In this document: positions 1 to 10,609 of the stretch, piece by piece
Position numbering within the stretch: the stretch's first letter is position 1
Layout of the letters: each line of letters starts with the position of its first letter
Assembly: GCA_027485815.1 (NCBI GenBank)
Contig: JAIXQE010000157.1
Span: forward strand, 1-45,878
Source: Opitutaceae bacterium
Lineage (GTDB): Bacteria > Verrucomicrobiota > Verrucomicrobiia > Opitutales > Opitutaceae
Length of the DNA stretch: 45,878 bases
Reading direction: 5' to 3'
Notes under the pieces: generated by a model
Database searches by the model: none
What the model saw: only the letters and a program-made list of their open reading frames with translations
What the model was told of the DNA's origin: nothing
Made by a program: the position numbers and the translations under genes

Positions 1-755
<755 letters not shown>

Positions 756-772
756 GGACGTAGATTTCGGCG

Positions 773-801
773 AGGGTTGGCGCCGCCCCCCACCGCGGCA
801 A
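773..801 (-). promoter_or_regulatory. Putative sigma-70-type promoter of carB
   Basis: Minus strand: TTGCCG (801-796), 17 nt, AACCCT (778-773), then 17 nt to the carB ATG. The AAC..T -10 resembles the AACGTT hexamer in front of clpP. The -10 is degenerate, so this is an inference from spacing and position. Confidence 0.4.
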
Positions 802-865
802 GCGGGAAAGCGGCGCGGACCGGCGCCCGGCGCCGGGACCCGCCCGGAGGCGCCCGGGCCCCGCG

Positions 866-3800
866 CTAGAACGATCCCCTCACCCCCCAGGTGAGGAGCA
901 CGCCCGTGTTGGTGTCGGAGGTGCGGCGGGCGTAGGCGGGGGTGTTGTCGCCGAAGCGCTCCACCTTGTCCGACACCGCGAACACGTTCTGCGCGCTCGC
1001 GAAGGCGGACAGCCGCGGGCTCACCCGGAACTCCGCGTTCAGGTCCATGATGGTCCGCGGGATGGTGTAGCTGCCCCCGTTCGGGTTGAGCGCCGCGACC
1101 ACGGAGTCGAGCCGCTGCCCGCGATGGTTCCACCGCGCCACCACCTTGAAGCGCCGGTGATTGTAGGTGACGCCCCAGCTCAGCGTGCCGCGGACGAACC
1201 CGCTGAAGTTGCCGCGCTGGTTGCCGTACAGCTTGAGCTTGGTGCCGTTGAGGAAGACTTGGAACGGCCGGCCCCACCCCCCCAGGGCCTGCAGCGAATG
1301 TTGCGCGTTGAACTCGACCCCGTCCACGCGGGCGTCGCCCCCGTTGGCCGTGCTGTTGATTTCCCAGCCGAGGTACTCCGGGCCGAGGTCGAACTCGCGG
1401 AGGTCCTGCTCGGTGGCGATGATCGTCGACGAGACGAAGAAGCCCTCGATGGTCTTGCGGAAGGCGCCCACGCTGAACAGCCCCCCCTGCGGGGTGTAAT
1501 ACTCCAGCGAGAGGTCCCAATTCCGCGCGGACCACGGCTTCAGCCCCGGGTTGCGCACGCTGATCCGGCCGTCGAGCGCGCTGGGATCATTGTTGATGTC
1601 GAGCTCGGTGATCGAGGTGTTGGGGATGATGTTCGTGAAATCCGGGCGGCCGTAGGTCTCGGCATACGCGGCGCGCGCGATCAGATTCGCGCTCTGCTGG
1701 TACGTGAGGTGCAGGCTCGGGTAATTGCCCGCGTAGAGCCGGTTGGCGCGGAAGCCACGCTCCTTGCGGACGAGCGCGAGCTCCTGCAGCGAGCCGACGG
1801 CCCCGGCCTCGGCCTTCCGGATGCGGGACCCGTCCGCCGTCCGGGCGAAGCTGCCGTCGGCATTGCGCAGCCACACCGCCGTGGGATCGAAGATAGGCCC
1901 GAGCCCGTCGACCGACGTCCGCTCCCGGCGCACCCCGCCCAGCAGCGACAGGCGCGCGAAAGGCTTGAGCTCCACCATCGCGTACTGGGCGGCCACCCGC
2001 TCGCGCACGTACTCCGAGTTCATGATCTTGAACTGTTCGGTGGCGACGACCTGCGCGGGCGTCTGGGTGAAGAGGCCGGGATTCGCCTGCCACGCGGCCC
2101 ACGCCTTGACCACCGAGGGCCACTGCATGGCCTGGAACCGCGGGTCGGCCCGGGTCCGGTATTCCGTGTGGGCCATGAAGGACGTGTCGGCCGGCCCGGT
2201 GTAGGTCCAGATCGGGTTGTACCGGCGGATGTCGCGCTCCTGGGTCCGGGTCAGGAACCCCGCCTGCACCGCGGCCGGAAACGGGACGAAGGGCAGCTGG
2301 CGGCGGACGTCCAGCTTGCCGCTCCCAAGGCTGTCGGTGAAGTCGCGGAAGGTGCTCTGGGCCGTCGCGAGGCGGTAGTTGCGCAGCTCGAACATGCTCA
2401 CCTCGCGCTCGTTGTTGTCGAAGAGCCGGATGGTCCGCGGCGCAACGTCCCCCAGGTCGTTGAACTGGACGCGGATGGGCACGGCGAAGCTGTAGGCCAG
2501 GGCACGGAACCGCGGCGGGGAGGCGTTGCTGTCCCGCACGGCGCCGATCGAGATCGAGTGATCGAGGCCGGCCTCGATGCGCCACTTCCCGTCGTCGAAG
2601 CGGTAGCGGAAATTCCCGGCCCGCGTGCGCCCCGGCTGCTGGAAGTCCGCCCCGCCCATCAGGGTCATGCTGCCGCGGCCCGTCGCGCCGCTCGTGAAAT
2701 CCGGTCCGAAGGTCAGCGGCTTGCCCCCCGCCACCGCCGGGGTCGCGTTGGTGCCGGCGCTGATCGCGGTCTCGATCGGCGAGCGCTCGTTGAGGAACGC
2801 GCTGGTCTGGAAACCGGCCGACAGGACCGAGTAGGTGGCGACGCGCCAGTCGGCCTTCACCGCCAGCGAACGCCGGTACGCCAGGCGCGGGCCCTCGAGG
2901 AACCGGATCGCCTGCAGGTAAGGGTTGGCGTTGCTCGCGCCGGCGGCCCCGGTGCCGTACGTCTTTGTGTTCAGCGCCTGATCCGTATGGCGGTCGATGC
3001 TCTGGCCGGTGACCACGATCCCGAAGTCCCGGTTCACCGGCAGCGTGTAGTCGAACATCACGCCCGGCAGGATCTTGCGGACCCGCGCGTCGTTGACGAA
3101 CGGCTCCCGCTGCAGGCTCAGGTTCTGGCTGCTCCCGGTCAGGCTCAGGCTGTAGTTCAACTGCGCGGTCTTCCGCTCGAACGCGCTCTTGCTCACCATG
3201 TTCACGGAGCCCGCGAGGGTGTCGGCCGGCGTGGCCGGCGTCGGCGCCTTGGTGACCTCGACCCGCGCGACGTTGTTCGCGGAAACCTGGCTGAAATAAA
3301 ACGTCCGGATGTTCCCCTGCGCGCTCCCGGTGTTGGCCAGCTGGGCGCCGTCGCTCGAGACGCGCGTCATGCCGGAACTGAAGCCGCGCACGGAGATCGT
3401 CGTCACCGTCCCACCCTCGTTCACATCCGTGTCGGTGGTGATGCCGGGCAGGAACTTGAGGAACTCGCCCACGTTGCCGTCCGTGACATCCCCGAAGGCG
3501 TCGGTGTTGACCACATTCTTGAGGTTCGGGGCGAAGCGCTGCTCGTTGACCGCGATCGAGGCCGCGTTGGTGTCGCGGCCGGTGGACACGACGAAGGCGT
3601 CGAGCTTCACCGTCCCCTGCCCCTTCCCGAACAGGGCGGCGCTGGTCAGGCTGACGTCCTGCACCACGGTGCCCCCGCCGGCGATCCGCACGGTGACCTC
3701 CTCCGCATCGAGCCCGGTGTAGAACACCTGCAGGACGACGGTCCCCGCCGGCACCTGAGCGATCCGGTAGGTGCCGGACTCATCGGTGAGGTCCGCGAGC

Positions 3801-3973
3801 GCGGTCCCCTTGATCGTGACGCGGGCGTTGTTGAGGTACTGGCCGGTCGCGACGTTTTGGACGCGGCCGCGGATCGCCCCCGTCGGGGCCGCGGGTTCCG
3901 CGGCGGGGAGCGCGGTCAGGGTGAGCACGCACCAGGTCGCGGCAATGAGGCGGGAAAAGGAAGGAGTGGGCAT
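866..3973 (-). CDS. TonB-dependent receptor with N-terminal carboxypeptidase-regulatory-like domain
   Basis: A 1035-residue outer-membrane receptor. Residues 1-24 form a signal peptide ending near LPAAEP. Residues ~32-110 are a carboxypeptidase-regulatory-like beta domain ([19 protein letters not shown]). A TonB-box-like VKLDAFVVS (around residue 122) precedes the plug domain ([36 protein letters not shown]). The remainder is a 22-strand-type barrel ending in the aromatic terminus WGVRGSF. This class imports oligosaccharides or other large ligands using TonB/ExbBD energy. The gene follows the sulfatase at 4056-5942 on the same strand after 82 bp, so the two are likely co-transcribed and may share a sulfated-glycan substrate; that link is inference. 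No SusD-like lipoprotein is adjacent. After the stop, a 6-bp GC hairpin (842-859) lacks a U-tract. Confidence 0.93.
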   Translation of the reverse strand: MPTPSFSRLIAATWCVLTLTALPAAEPAAPTGAIRGRVQNVATGQYLNNARVTIKGTALADLTDESGTYRIAQVPAGTVVLQVFYTGLDAEEVTVRIAGGGTVVQDVSLTSAALFGKGQGTVKLDAFVVSTGRDTNAASIAVNEQRFAPNLKNVVNTDAFGDVTDGNVGEFLKFLPGITTDTDVNEGGTVTTISVRGFSSGMTRVSSDGAQLANTGSAQGNIRTFYFSQVSANNVARVEVTKAPTPATPADTLAGSVNMVSKSAFERKTAQLNYSLSLTGSSQNLSLQREPFVNDARVRKILPGVMFDYTLPVNRDFGIVVTGQSIDRHTDQALNTKTYGTGAAGASNANPYLQAIRFLEGPRLAYRRSLAVKADWRVATYSVLSAGFQTSAFLNERSPIETAISAGTNATPAVAGGKPLTFGPDFTSGATGRGSMTLMGGADFQQPGRTRAGNFRYRFDDGKWRIEAGLDHSISIGAVRDSNASPPRFRALAYSFAVPIRVQFNDLGDVAPRTIRLFDNNEREVSMFELRNYRLATAQSTFRDFTDSLGSGKLDVRRQLPFVPFPAAVQAGFLTRTQERDIRRYNPIWTYTGPADTSFMAHTEYRTRADPRFQAMQWPSVVKAWAAWQANPGLFTQTPAQVVATEQFKIMNSEYVRERVAAQYAMVELKPFARLSLLGGVRRERTSVDGLGPIFDPTAVWLRNADGSFARTADGSRIRKAEAGAVGSLQELALVRKERGFRANRLYAGNYPSLHLTYQQSANLIARAAYAETYGRPDFTNIIPNTSITELDINNDPSALDGRISVRNPGLKPWSARNWDLSLEYYTPQGGLFSVGAFRKTIEGFFVSSTIIATEQDLREFDLGPEYLGWEINSTANGGDARVDGVEFNAQHSLQALGGWGRPFQVFLNGTKLKLYGNQRGNFSGFVRGTLSWGVTYNHRRFKVVARWNHRGQRLDSVVAALNPNGGSYTIPRTIMDLNAEFRVSPRLSAFASAQNVFAVSDKVERFGDNTPAYARRTSDTNTGVLLTWGVRGSF

Positions 3974-4055
3974 GGCTGGGCGGGGCGATTGGAGCCGGTC
4001 CGGGAACCGGTTGGGGAGGACGGAAAGCGAGAGGCGGACGGCGGGTGGGATGGGC

Positions 4056-5942
4056 TCAGTTGCGCTTTTTGCGGGCCGGCGTCACGGGCGCCTCGCCGAA
4101 ACGTTCCAGCACGATGCCCTTCAGGCGCTGCACGTAGTCGTTGTTGCGGGACGGCGTCTGCGGATCGCGCACTTCCATGCCGCGCACGAAATCCAGCAGC
4201 GGGCGCGCCCGCTCGCCGAGTTCATCGATGACGTTCATCGCCGCGATGCCGGCGAAGGCGCTGGTCCGCGTCGGGTCGGCGCAGGCCCGCAGCGTGTCGA
4301 GGGTCCGGGGCAGATCGGACGCGTCGCCGTGCCGGGCGAGCACCTGCGCCGCGGCGATGCGCACGTTCGCCGAGGGATCCTGCAGGGCGGCGACGAGCCC
4401 CTCGCGCATCGCCCGCGTCGCCGTCGGACCGCGCATCAGCGCCCCCATCACGCCCCAGTACCGCACGCCGGCGTCCCCGTCCTTCAGGTACGCCTGCAGT
4501 TGCGGAACGGCGCCGGGGTCGTTCCCCGCGGCCGTCTCCGCGGCCGCCTGCACGCGGGCGAATGGATAGGCGGCCTCGGTGCGGAGGACATCGCGCGGCG
4601 CGGCCCGGCCGGCGCGGGCGTGGAGCTCCGCCTCGGGCAGGAACCCGAGGTCGCGGATGCGTTCCGCGTGGGCTCGGGCCTCGCCCCGCAGCCGCTCGAG
4701 CACCGCGCGGTGCTCCGGCGCCGCCGCGAGGTTGCGCACCTCGTCCGGGTCGGTGTGCAAATCGTAAAGTTCCTCCGGCGCCTTGGGCTCGCGCCAGAAG
4801 ATCGACTGCGCGTCGTTCGTCCGGCCCTCGTCATACAGCCGGCGCCAGACCTGCGTGGTCGGCATCTGGAATTGGGTGCGCACCCGCTGCCCCTGGGACA
4901 CGTGCGTCCAGTAGTTGCGCAGGTAGACGTAGCGGCCGTCGGTGACGGAACGCACGAGGTCGTACCGCTCGTCCATCCGGCCGCGGAAGCCGTGCAGGTA
5001 CGCGGGACCGTCGACCTGATGCCGGCCCGCGAAGGCCCGGCCCTGCATCGCCGCCGGCGGCGCGATGCCCGCGAGGCTCAGCACGGTGGGCGCCAGGTCG
5101 ACGAAGCTCACCAGCCGGTCGGAGCGCGCGCCGGGCGCGTACTCCTTCGGGGCCAGGTGCCGCCACTTCGGCGGGAAGTGAACCACCAGCGGCACCCGCA
5201 GGCCGGAATCACCCGGCCAGCGCTTGTTGCGTGGCAGGCCCGGGCCATGGTCGCCGTAGTAGAACACGATCGTATCCTCGGCCAGCCCGGCCGCCGCGAG
5301 CTCCCGGAGGTGACCACCCGCGATCGCGTCAACGGTGCTGACATTGTCATGGTACTGCGCCCAGTCGCGCCGCACCTCCGGGGTGTCGGGGTGGTAGGCT
5401 GGCACGCGCACCGCCGCTGGGTCGAGCACGGCCTCATGCGGCCGGCGATAGACCTGGCCCTCGTGGCTCTGGCCGGCATTGAAGACGGCGAAGAACGGCG
5501 CGCCCGCCGGGCGCTTGCGCCAGTGCGCCTGGGCGGAGGACTCATCCCACACCTGCCCCGGCTGGGTGAGGTTGTAGTCCTCCTTGGCGTTGTTGGTGCA
5601 ATAATACCCGGCCTCGCGCAGGTACTGCGGCAGCATCCTCGCCCCCACGGGCATCGCGACCTCGCTCCGCATGTGCTCCGCCCCGAGGGAGGTCGGGAAC
5701 AGGCCGGAGATGATGGCCGTCCGCGCCGGCGCGCAGACCGGGGCGTTCGACCATGCCCGCTTGAAGAGCATGCCCTTGGCCGCCAGGGCGTCGATGTGGG
5801 GCGTCCGGGCCAGCGGATCCCCGTAGCAGCCCAAGTGCGGCCCATGGTCCTCGCTGGTGAGCCAGAGGATGTTGGGCCGCTCGGCCGCGGCCAGCGGGGA
5901 CAGGGCAAAGGCAAGGGCACAGAGGCCGAGCGCGAGGTTCAT
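4056..5942 (-). CDS. Exported Cys-type sulfatase with C-terminal HEAT-like repeats
   Basis: A 628-residue sulfatase (S1 family, alkaline-phosphatase fold), likely hydrolysing sulfate esters or N-sulfate on glycans in the periplasm. It has a signal peptide (MNLALGLCALAFALSPLAAA), the opening PNILWLTSEDHGP with the metal-binding acidic pair, and the formylglycine motif C-A-P-A-R with Cys70. The closing active-site segment is FYYGDHGPGLPRNKRW. Residues ~455-600 form alpha-helical HEAT-like repeats (for example VPQLQAYLKDGDAGVRYWG and DPSANVRIAAAQVLARHG), seen in some planctomycete/verrucomicrobial sulfatases of the N-sulfoglucosamine type. A TTG five codons upstream (5957) is also in frame, but the ATG at 5942 gives the better signal peptide. 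Activity needs conversion of the Cys to formylglycine; no FGE or anSME gene is in the window. Substrate specificity cannot be read from sequence alone. Confidence 0.92.
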   Translation of the reverse strand: MNLALGLCALAFALSPLAAAERPNILWLTSEDHGPHLGCYGDPLARTPHIDALAAKGMLFKRAWSNAPVCAPARTAIISGLFPTSLGAEHMRSEVAMPVGARMLPQYLREAGYYCTNNAKEDYNLTQPGQVWDESSAQAHWRKRPAGAPFFAVFNAGQSHEGQVYRRPHEAVLDPAAVRVPAYHPDTPEVRRDWAQYHDNVSTVDAIAGGHLRELAAAGLAEDTIVFYYGDHGPGLPRNKRWPGDSGLRVPLVVHFPPKWRHLAPKEYAPGARSDRLVSFVDLAPTVLSLAGIAPPAAMQGRAFAGRHQVDGPAYLHGFRGRMDERYDLVRSVTDGRYVYLRNYWTHVSQGQRVRTQFQMPTTQVWRRLYDEGRTNDAQSIFWREPKAPEELYDLHTDPDEVRNLAAAPEHRAVLERLRGEARAHAERIRDLGFLPEAELHARAGRAAPRDVLRTEAAYPFARVQAAAETAAGNDPGAVPQLQAYLKDGDAGVRYWGVMGALMRGPTATRAMREGLVAALQDPSANVRIAAAQVLARHGDASDLPRTLDTLRACADPTRTSAFAGIAAMNVIDELGERARPLLDFVRGMEVRDPQTPSRNNDYVQRLKGIVLERFGEAPVTPARKKRN

Positions 5943-6088
5943 GGCAGGAACAGGCAACGGGGGTGATCGCCGCGGGGTACGGCCCTACCGACGTCAGGGC
6001 AGCCCGACGGGGCAAGGAGATTCGCCGCGGCCACCCCGCGCCCGCCGGGCGCGCGTGGCGTCAGCGCCCTCGGGAGGCGAGGCGGCCC

Positions 6089-7090
6089 TCAGAAAAATCG
6101 CCGCAGCAGGCGCCGGAGCACCGGCCGGACCCGCCGGGCGAGGAAGGGGTTCGCATAACCCATCCACGCGACCGGGGAGGTCGTGTCCAGGGGGCAGCGC
6201 AGGGGCCCGCCGGCCGGCGCCTCGACGACGCAGCCCGCCTCGCGGGCGATGAGGGCGGTGCAGATGTCGTAGGGGTGGCAGGCCAGGGCGGTCGCAGGCA
6301 GGCCGATCCGGGCGTGCGCGAGCGGCCGGAGATCCCCCAGCATCCGGTCGTGGCCGGCGAGCAGCTCGTAGAGTTGCCCCCCGGTGGAAAGGTACTGGTC
6401 GTCGAACACCAGCTGGCCGCCCCCGCGCCCGTGCAGGCCGAGCTCCCGCCAGAGCTCCTCCTCGAACGTCGCCAACAGGCCCTTGCCCTCGGGGAAGAAG
6501 CGCGCCAGGGCCGCGAACCCGTGGGCGAAATCCCGCGCCCGCGACGGCCGCGGCCGCCACCGCCGGCGGGAACCGTCACCCAACGCGATCCGCTCGGCCC
6601 GGACCCCCCGGCCGGCCACCGCGCTCAATTGGTCCACCTGCGCCTGCTTCGACGTCGGCAGCTCCGTCATCGCCGCGACCACGATGTCCCCCAGGTGGGT
6701 GCGCGCCCCCCGTTGCGGGGCGAGCGCCGCGAGGGACCACGCGGGCCGCTTGTCGTACATCAGGCAGCGGGTGCCGTCGATGGGGTCCAGAATGCAGCGC
6801 ACCGCGGTGCGCCGCGCCAGCGTGCCCGCCGGAAAGGTCGTCGCCCCCTCCGGCAGTCCTTCCATCACGATCTCCACCGGCCAATCCCGCGGCCAATTCC
6901 GGCCGAACCACTCCAGGATCGCCGCCTCGCCGACCCGGTCGACCTGATAGATGGTGTCCGCGGCGGTCACCCCCGCCACCCGCGCGAAATCGCGCCCGCC
7001 GCGGGCCCGGGCCGCCCCCAGCGCGGCCAACAGGTGGTCCTGCAGGGCGCAGAGCAGCCGCCGGGCGGTTTCCAGCTGGGCCCGAGTCAT
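6089..7090 (-). CDS. Inositol monophosphatase family protein (divergent)
   Basis: A 333-residue protein of the Li+-sensitive phosphatase fold (inositol monophosphatase/FBPase/CysQ superfamily), Mg2+-dependent phosphomonoesterases. The diagnostic metal motif DPIDGTRCLMYDKRPAW is clear. An upstream Glu (VEIVMEGL) can act as the first metal ligand, and HPYDICTALIAREAG stands where the second motif (usually WDxAAG) should be. The C-terminal half also has an unusually long insert between the two motifs (about 130 residues including the GRGGGQLVFDDQYLS segment). I chose the ATG at 7090 (MTRAQLETARRLLCALQ) because upstream in-frame residues look non-coding. The gene stands alone, divergent from the DUF1800 gene across 248 bp, and nothing nearby indicates a substrate. 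It could equally act on a nucleotide or sugar phosphate. Confidence 0.82.
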   Translation of the reverse strand: MTRAQLETARRLLCALQDHLLAALGAARARGGRDFARVAGVTAADTIYQVDRVGEAAILEWFGRNWPRDWPVEIVMEGLPEGATTFPAGTLARRTAVRCILDPIDGTRCLMYDKRPAWSLAALAPQRGARTHLGDIVVAAMTELPTSKQAQVDQLSAVAGRGVRAERIALGDGSRRRWRPRPSRARDFAHGFAALARFFPEGKGLLATFEEELWRELGLHGRGGGQLVFDDQYLSTGGQLYELLAGHDRMLGDLRPLAHARIGLPATALACHPYDICTALIAREAGCVVEAPAGGPLRCPLDTTSPVAWMGYANPFLARRVRPVLRRLLRRFF

Positions 7091-7338
7091 CGGAAGAGGG
7101 AACGCCCCAACCGGGGGCGCGGCGGAAAGGCGACGGGGATCATCGCCGTAGGAGAACCGAGGCCGCCCGCCGCGGTCGATGCGAAAGACCACGCCGGAGC
7201 CCCCCTTCCGCGACCCTAGGGGAAAACTACCCAACCCTCACGCCCCGGCTGGACACGCGGCCGGATTGCATTAACGAATCGTAACCCCCTCGACCCCGGC
7301 GTCGTCGCCGGAGCCAACGTTCCGACCGCCCGTTCCCT
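7091..7338. other. Divergent intergenic region with a relatively AT-rich core
   Basis: 248 bp between two divergent genes, the largest gap in the window. Around 7265-7285 there is an AT-richer core (ATTGCATTAACGAATCGTAA) containing the odd palindrome ACGAATCGT, and CCAACGTTCC at about 7315-7324. AACGTT is also the -10 candidate upstream of clpP. I could not find a well-spaced TTG -35 for the AACGTT here. Confidence 0.35.
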
Positions 7339-10300
7339 ATGAGCCCGTTTTCCCGCCCCTCCCCGGCCCTGCTCCCCCTCCTGGCCCTCGCGCTCGCCGC
7401 CGTCCTCCCCGCCCGCGCCGCGCAGTACGACCAGCGCCTGGCCAACCTCTCGACGCGCGCCCAGGTCGGCACCGGCACGAACGTGATGATCACCGGCTTC
7501 GTGGTCCAGCAGGGCGCCCCCAAGCGGATCCTCATCCGCGCCGTCGGCGCCCGCCTCGCCACCGCCCCCTTCAACCTCACCGGCGTGCTCGCGGACCCCC
7601 TGCTGCAGGTCTACAATTCCGACGGCGTCCTGGTGCTCACGAATGACAACTGGAGCACGGACGACCAGGGCGTGATGGCCGGCGTCGGCGCCTTCCCCCT
7701 CACCGCCGGCAGCCGCGACGCGGCGCTGGTCGCCACCCTCTCCCCGGGATCCTACACCGCCCAGGTCAGCGGCGTGGGCAACACGTCCGGCGTCGCCATC
7801 CTCGAGGTCTACGACGTCAGCGGCTCCGCGCGGCTCCTGAACCTCTCGACCCGCGCCCTCGTCGGCAGCGCCAACCAGACGTTCTTCTCCGGCCTCTCCG
7901 TCGCCCCCGGCGGCGGCGCCCGCCGAGTGCTGATCCGCGCCGCCGGCCCCGCCCTGGGGGCGCTCGGCGTCGGCGGCACCCTGCCCGACCCGGCGATCGC
8001 GGTGCTCGACGCTGCCGGCCGGCAGATTCCGGGCGGGGCCAACGACAACTGGGAAACCGCCGGCGCCGCCGCCCTCCGCGCCGCCTTCACCGCCGCGGGC
8101 GCCTTCCCCTTCGCCGCCGGCAGCCGCGACTCCGCTCTGCTCCTCGACCTCGCCCCCGGCAACTACACCATCCAGGCCAACGGCGTGGGCACCGCCACCG
8201 GCACCGCGCTGGTGGAGGTTTACGACCTCTCGCCGGAAACCCTTTCCACCGTGAGCGTCCGCGCGTCGGTGGCCGCCACGGACGCCGTGGCCGGCAGCCC
8301 GGCGGTGTTCACCTTCTCGCGCGTCGGGCCGGTCAGCCAGGCGATCACCGTCGAGTACCGCCTCGCCGGCTCCGCCGCCGCCGGCGTCGACTTCGACCCG
8401 CTCCCCGGCCGCGTGACCATCCCGGCCGGCGCCACCAGCGCGACCGTCACCCTCCAGCCCCGCGCCAATCCGGCGAACACGCTCTCGCGGACCGTCGAGC
8501 TCTCGCTCGAACCCCGCAACGCCTACGGCCTCGGGGTGGACGCCAGCGCCGGAGTCACGCTCTTCGCGAACTCGGGCACGCTCTACGTCTCCACCCTGCG
8601 GACCGCGCCGGGCGTCAGCGCCTCGACCGCCTACGGCTCGGCCACGGTGCAACTGGCCCCGGACGAGAAGTCGGCGTTCGTGAACGTGTCCTTCTCCAAC
8701 CTGAGCTCCCCGCAGGTCGTCGCCCACCTCGCGATCAACGGGGATTACGTGATGAACCTGCCGAACGGCCAGGTGAACAACGCCGTCTGGACCTTCGCCC
8801 CCGTGGGCCGTTACTCCACCGCCGACCTGATCGCGGCCCTGAAGGCGGGCCGGGTCACGGTGGCGATCGACACCGCGCTCAATCCGGCCGGTGAACTCGC
8901 CGGCGGCTTTGTGCGCAGCAGCGGTTCCGCGGTCTTCAACCCGCCGGCACCGGCCCCCGCGATCGACCTCACGCGCGTCTCCGACGCCGATGCCGCGCGC
9001 TTCCTGCTGCAGGCCACCTTCGGTCCGACGGAGCAGACCATCGCGGAGGTGCGGCAGAAGGGGTACTTCCGCTGGATCATGGACCAGATCGTGGCCGTGC
9101 CCGCCTCCTCGCACTTTCAGGAGACGATGAACGACTTCAACCGCAACCAGACGGTGGGCGGGAACGGCAACCGCGACCCGGTGACCCTCGCCTACCAGCG
9201 GCCGGGGGGCGCCCACCGCCAGGCGGCCTGGTGGAAGCACTCCGTCGATGGCCCGGACCAGCTCCGCCAGCGCGTGGCCTTCGCCCTCAGCCAGATTTTG
9301 GTCATCTCCGACCGCAACGGCACCATCGCCGCGTGGCAGGAGGGCGCCGCCAATTACTACGACCTGCTGGTCAACCACGCCTTCGGCAACTTCCGCGACC
9401 TGCTGGAACAGGTGAGCCTGAGCCCGATGATGGGCATCTACCTCAGCTCCCTGCGCAGCGCGAAGGCCACCTTCAACGCCGCCGGCCTGCCGACGTCGCT
9501 GCCCGACGAGAACTACGCCCGGGAAATCATGCAGCTGTTCACCATCGGCCTGCACGAGCTCAACCCCGATGGCACGCTGCGCCTGGACCCGTCCGGCCAG
9601 CCGATCCCCACCTACACGCAGGAGACGATCGTCCAGACCGCGAAGGTCTTCACCGGCTTCGGCTACGCCAACGCCGCGACCAACGCGACCGCCAACGCCG
9701 CCCTCTTCCGCGGCAGCGCCGGCAACTACATCGACCCGATGATGCTCTGGCCGGCCTTCCACGACGACACCGCCAAGACCATCGTCGGCAGCCGCACCTT
9801 GCCCGCGGGTCAGGGCGGGATGAAGGATCTCGCCGACACCCTGGACGCTTTGGTCCAACACCCGAACACCGGACCGTTCATCAGCCGCCAGCTCATCCAG
9901 CGGCTCGTCACGAGCAACCCGAGCCCCGGCTACGTCTACCGGGTGGCGCAGGCCTTCGCCAACAACGGCGCCGGAGTCCGCGGCGACCTCGGGGCGGTCG
10001 TCCGGGCGATTCTGCTCGATTACGAGGCCCGGTCGCCGGCGGTCGCGGCCACCGCCACCTTCGGCAAGCTCAAGGAGCCGCTGCTGGTGACGACCGGCCT
10101 GCTCCGCGCCTTCGACGGCGGCTCGAATTCCGGACGCCTCCCGATCTTCAACCCCGAGGGCTCCCTCGGGCAGGCGGCCCTCCGCGCCGACACGGTGTTT
10201 AACTTCTTCGAGCCGAACTTCGTGCTCCCGGGCGCGATCGCCGAGGCCGGCCTCTACGCCCCGGAATATCAGATCCTAAACGACACGACGGCGCTCACCC

Positions 10301-10602
10301 AGCCCAACTTCTACTACAACTACATTTACACCACCCGCTCCGCCACGGACCTCGCGCAGCAGACGGTGGGCCTCAACCTGGCGCCGCTCTATCCGCTGAC
10401 GCGGACCCCGGCGCAGCTGGTCGACCGGCTGAACCTCCTGCTCACCGGCGGCATGATGCCCGCCGCCGCCCGGGAACGGGTGGTGGCCGCCGTCAACGGC
10501 CTGCCCGCCGGCACGGGCACCGCGACCGCGAACGACATCGAGCGCGTGCGCTCGGCCCTCTACCTCGTCCTCACCTCCCCCCACGGCGCCGTCCAGAAGT
10601 AA
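7339..10602 (+). CDS. Exported multidomain DUF1800 protein (two beta repeats, Calx-beta, CHRD, DUF1800)
   Basis: A 1087-residue exported protein. Residues 1-28 are a signal peptide. Two ~130-residue homologous beta-rich units follow (about 33-161 and 165-298); each opens with R-L-x-N-L-S-T-R-A, has RILIRA/RVLIRA in the middle and closes with EVYDVS/EVYDLS. Residues ~305-390 look like a Calx-beta domain (VEYRLAGSAAAGVDFDPLPG, then VTIPAGATSATVTL). Residues ~415-531 look like a CHRD domain (VNVSFSNLSSPQVVAHLAI, ending LNPAGELAGGFV). From ~553 to the end is DUF1800 (ARFLLQATFGPTEQTI, WWKHSVDGPDQLRQRVAFAL, NYAREIMQLFTIGLHELNPD). The function of DUF1800 is not established; it typically sits beside DUF1501, as here 7 bp downstream. 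The beta domains suggest cell-surface adhesion or carbohydrate/metal binding, which is inference. Confidence 0.9.
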   Translation: MSPFSRPSPALLPLLALALAAVLPARAAQYDQRLANLSTRAQVGTGTNVMITGFVVQQGAPKRILIRAVGARLATAPFNLTGVLADPLLQVYNSDGVLVLTNDNWSTDDQGVMAGVGAFPLTAGSRDAALVATLSPGSYTAQVSGVGNTSGVAILEVYDVSGSARLLNLSTRALVGSANQTFFSGLSVAPGGGARRVLIRAAGPALGALGVGGTLPDPAIAVLDAAGRQIPGGANDNWETAGAAALRAAFTAAGAFPFAAGSRDSALLLDLAPGNYTIQANGVGTATGTALVEVYDLSPETLSTVSVRASVAATDAVAGSPAVFTFSRVGPVSQAITVEYRLAGSAAAGVDFDPLPGRVTIPAGATSATVTLQPRANPANTLSRTVELSLEPRNAYGLGVDASAGVTLFANSGTLYVSTLRTAPGVSASTAYGSATVQLAPDEKSAFVNVSFSNLSSPQVVAHLAINGDYVMNLPNGQVNNAVWTFAPVGRYSTADLIAALKAGRVTVAIDTALNPAGELAGGFVRSSGSAVFNPPAPAPAIDLTRVSDADAARFLLQATFGPTEQTIAEVRQKGYFRWIMDQIVAVPASSHFQETMNDFNRNQTVGGNGNRDPVTLAYQRPGGAHRQAAWWKHSVDGPDQLRQRVAFALSQILVISDRNGTIAAWQEGAANYYDLLVNHAFGNFRDLLEQVSLSPMMGIYLSSLRSAKATFNAAGLPTSLPDENYAREIMQLFTIGLHELNPDGTLRLDPSGQPIPTYTQETIVQTAKVFTGFGYANAATNATANAALFRGSAGNYIDPMMLWPAFHDDTAKTIVGSRTLPAGQGGMKDLADTLDALVQHPNTGPFISRQLIQRLVTSNPSPGYVYRVAQAFANNGAGVRGDLGAVVRAILLDYEARSPAVAATATFGKLKEPLLVTTGLLRAFDGGSNSGRLPIFNPEGSLGQAALRADTVFNFFEPNFVLPGAIAEAGLYAPEYQILNDTTALTQPNFYYNYIYTTRSATDLAQQTVGLNLAPLYPLTRTPAQLVDRLNLLLTGGMMPAAARERVVAAVNGLPAGTGTATANDIERVRSALYLVLTSPHGAVQK

Positions 10603-10609
10603 TCCCGCG

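Noticed and set aside
842-859. Six-base GC hairpin after the TonB receptor stop as a terminator
   Set aside because: No U-tract and short stem in a very GC-rich region; could be chance, so it was not called as a feature.
1124-4231. Open reading frame of 1035 codons on the plus strand, antisense to the TonB-dependent receptor gene
   Set aside because: High GC content keeps stop codons rare in antisense frames; the translation is Arg/Ala/Glu-rich without any family motif, and the true gene is the receptor on the opposite strand.
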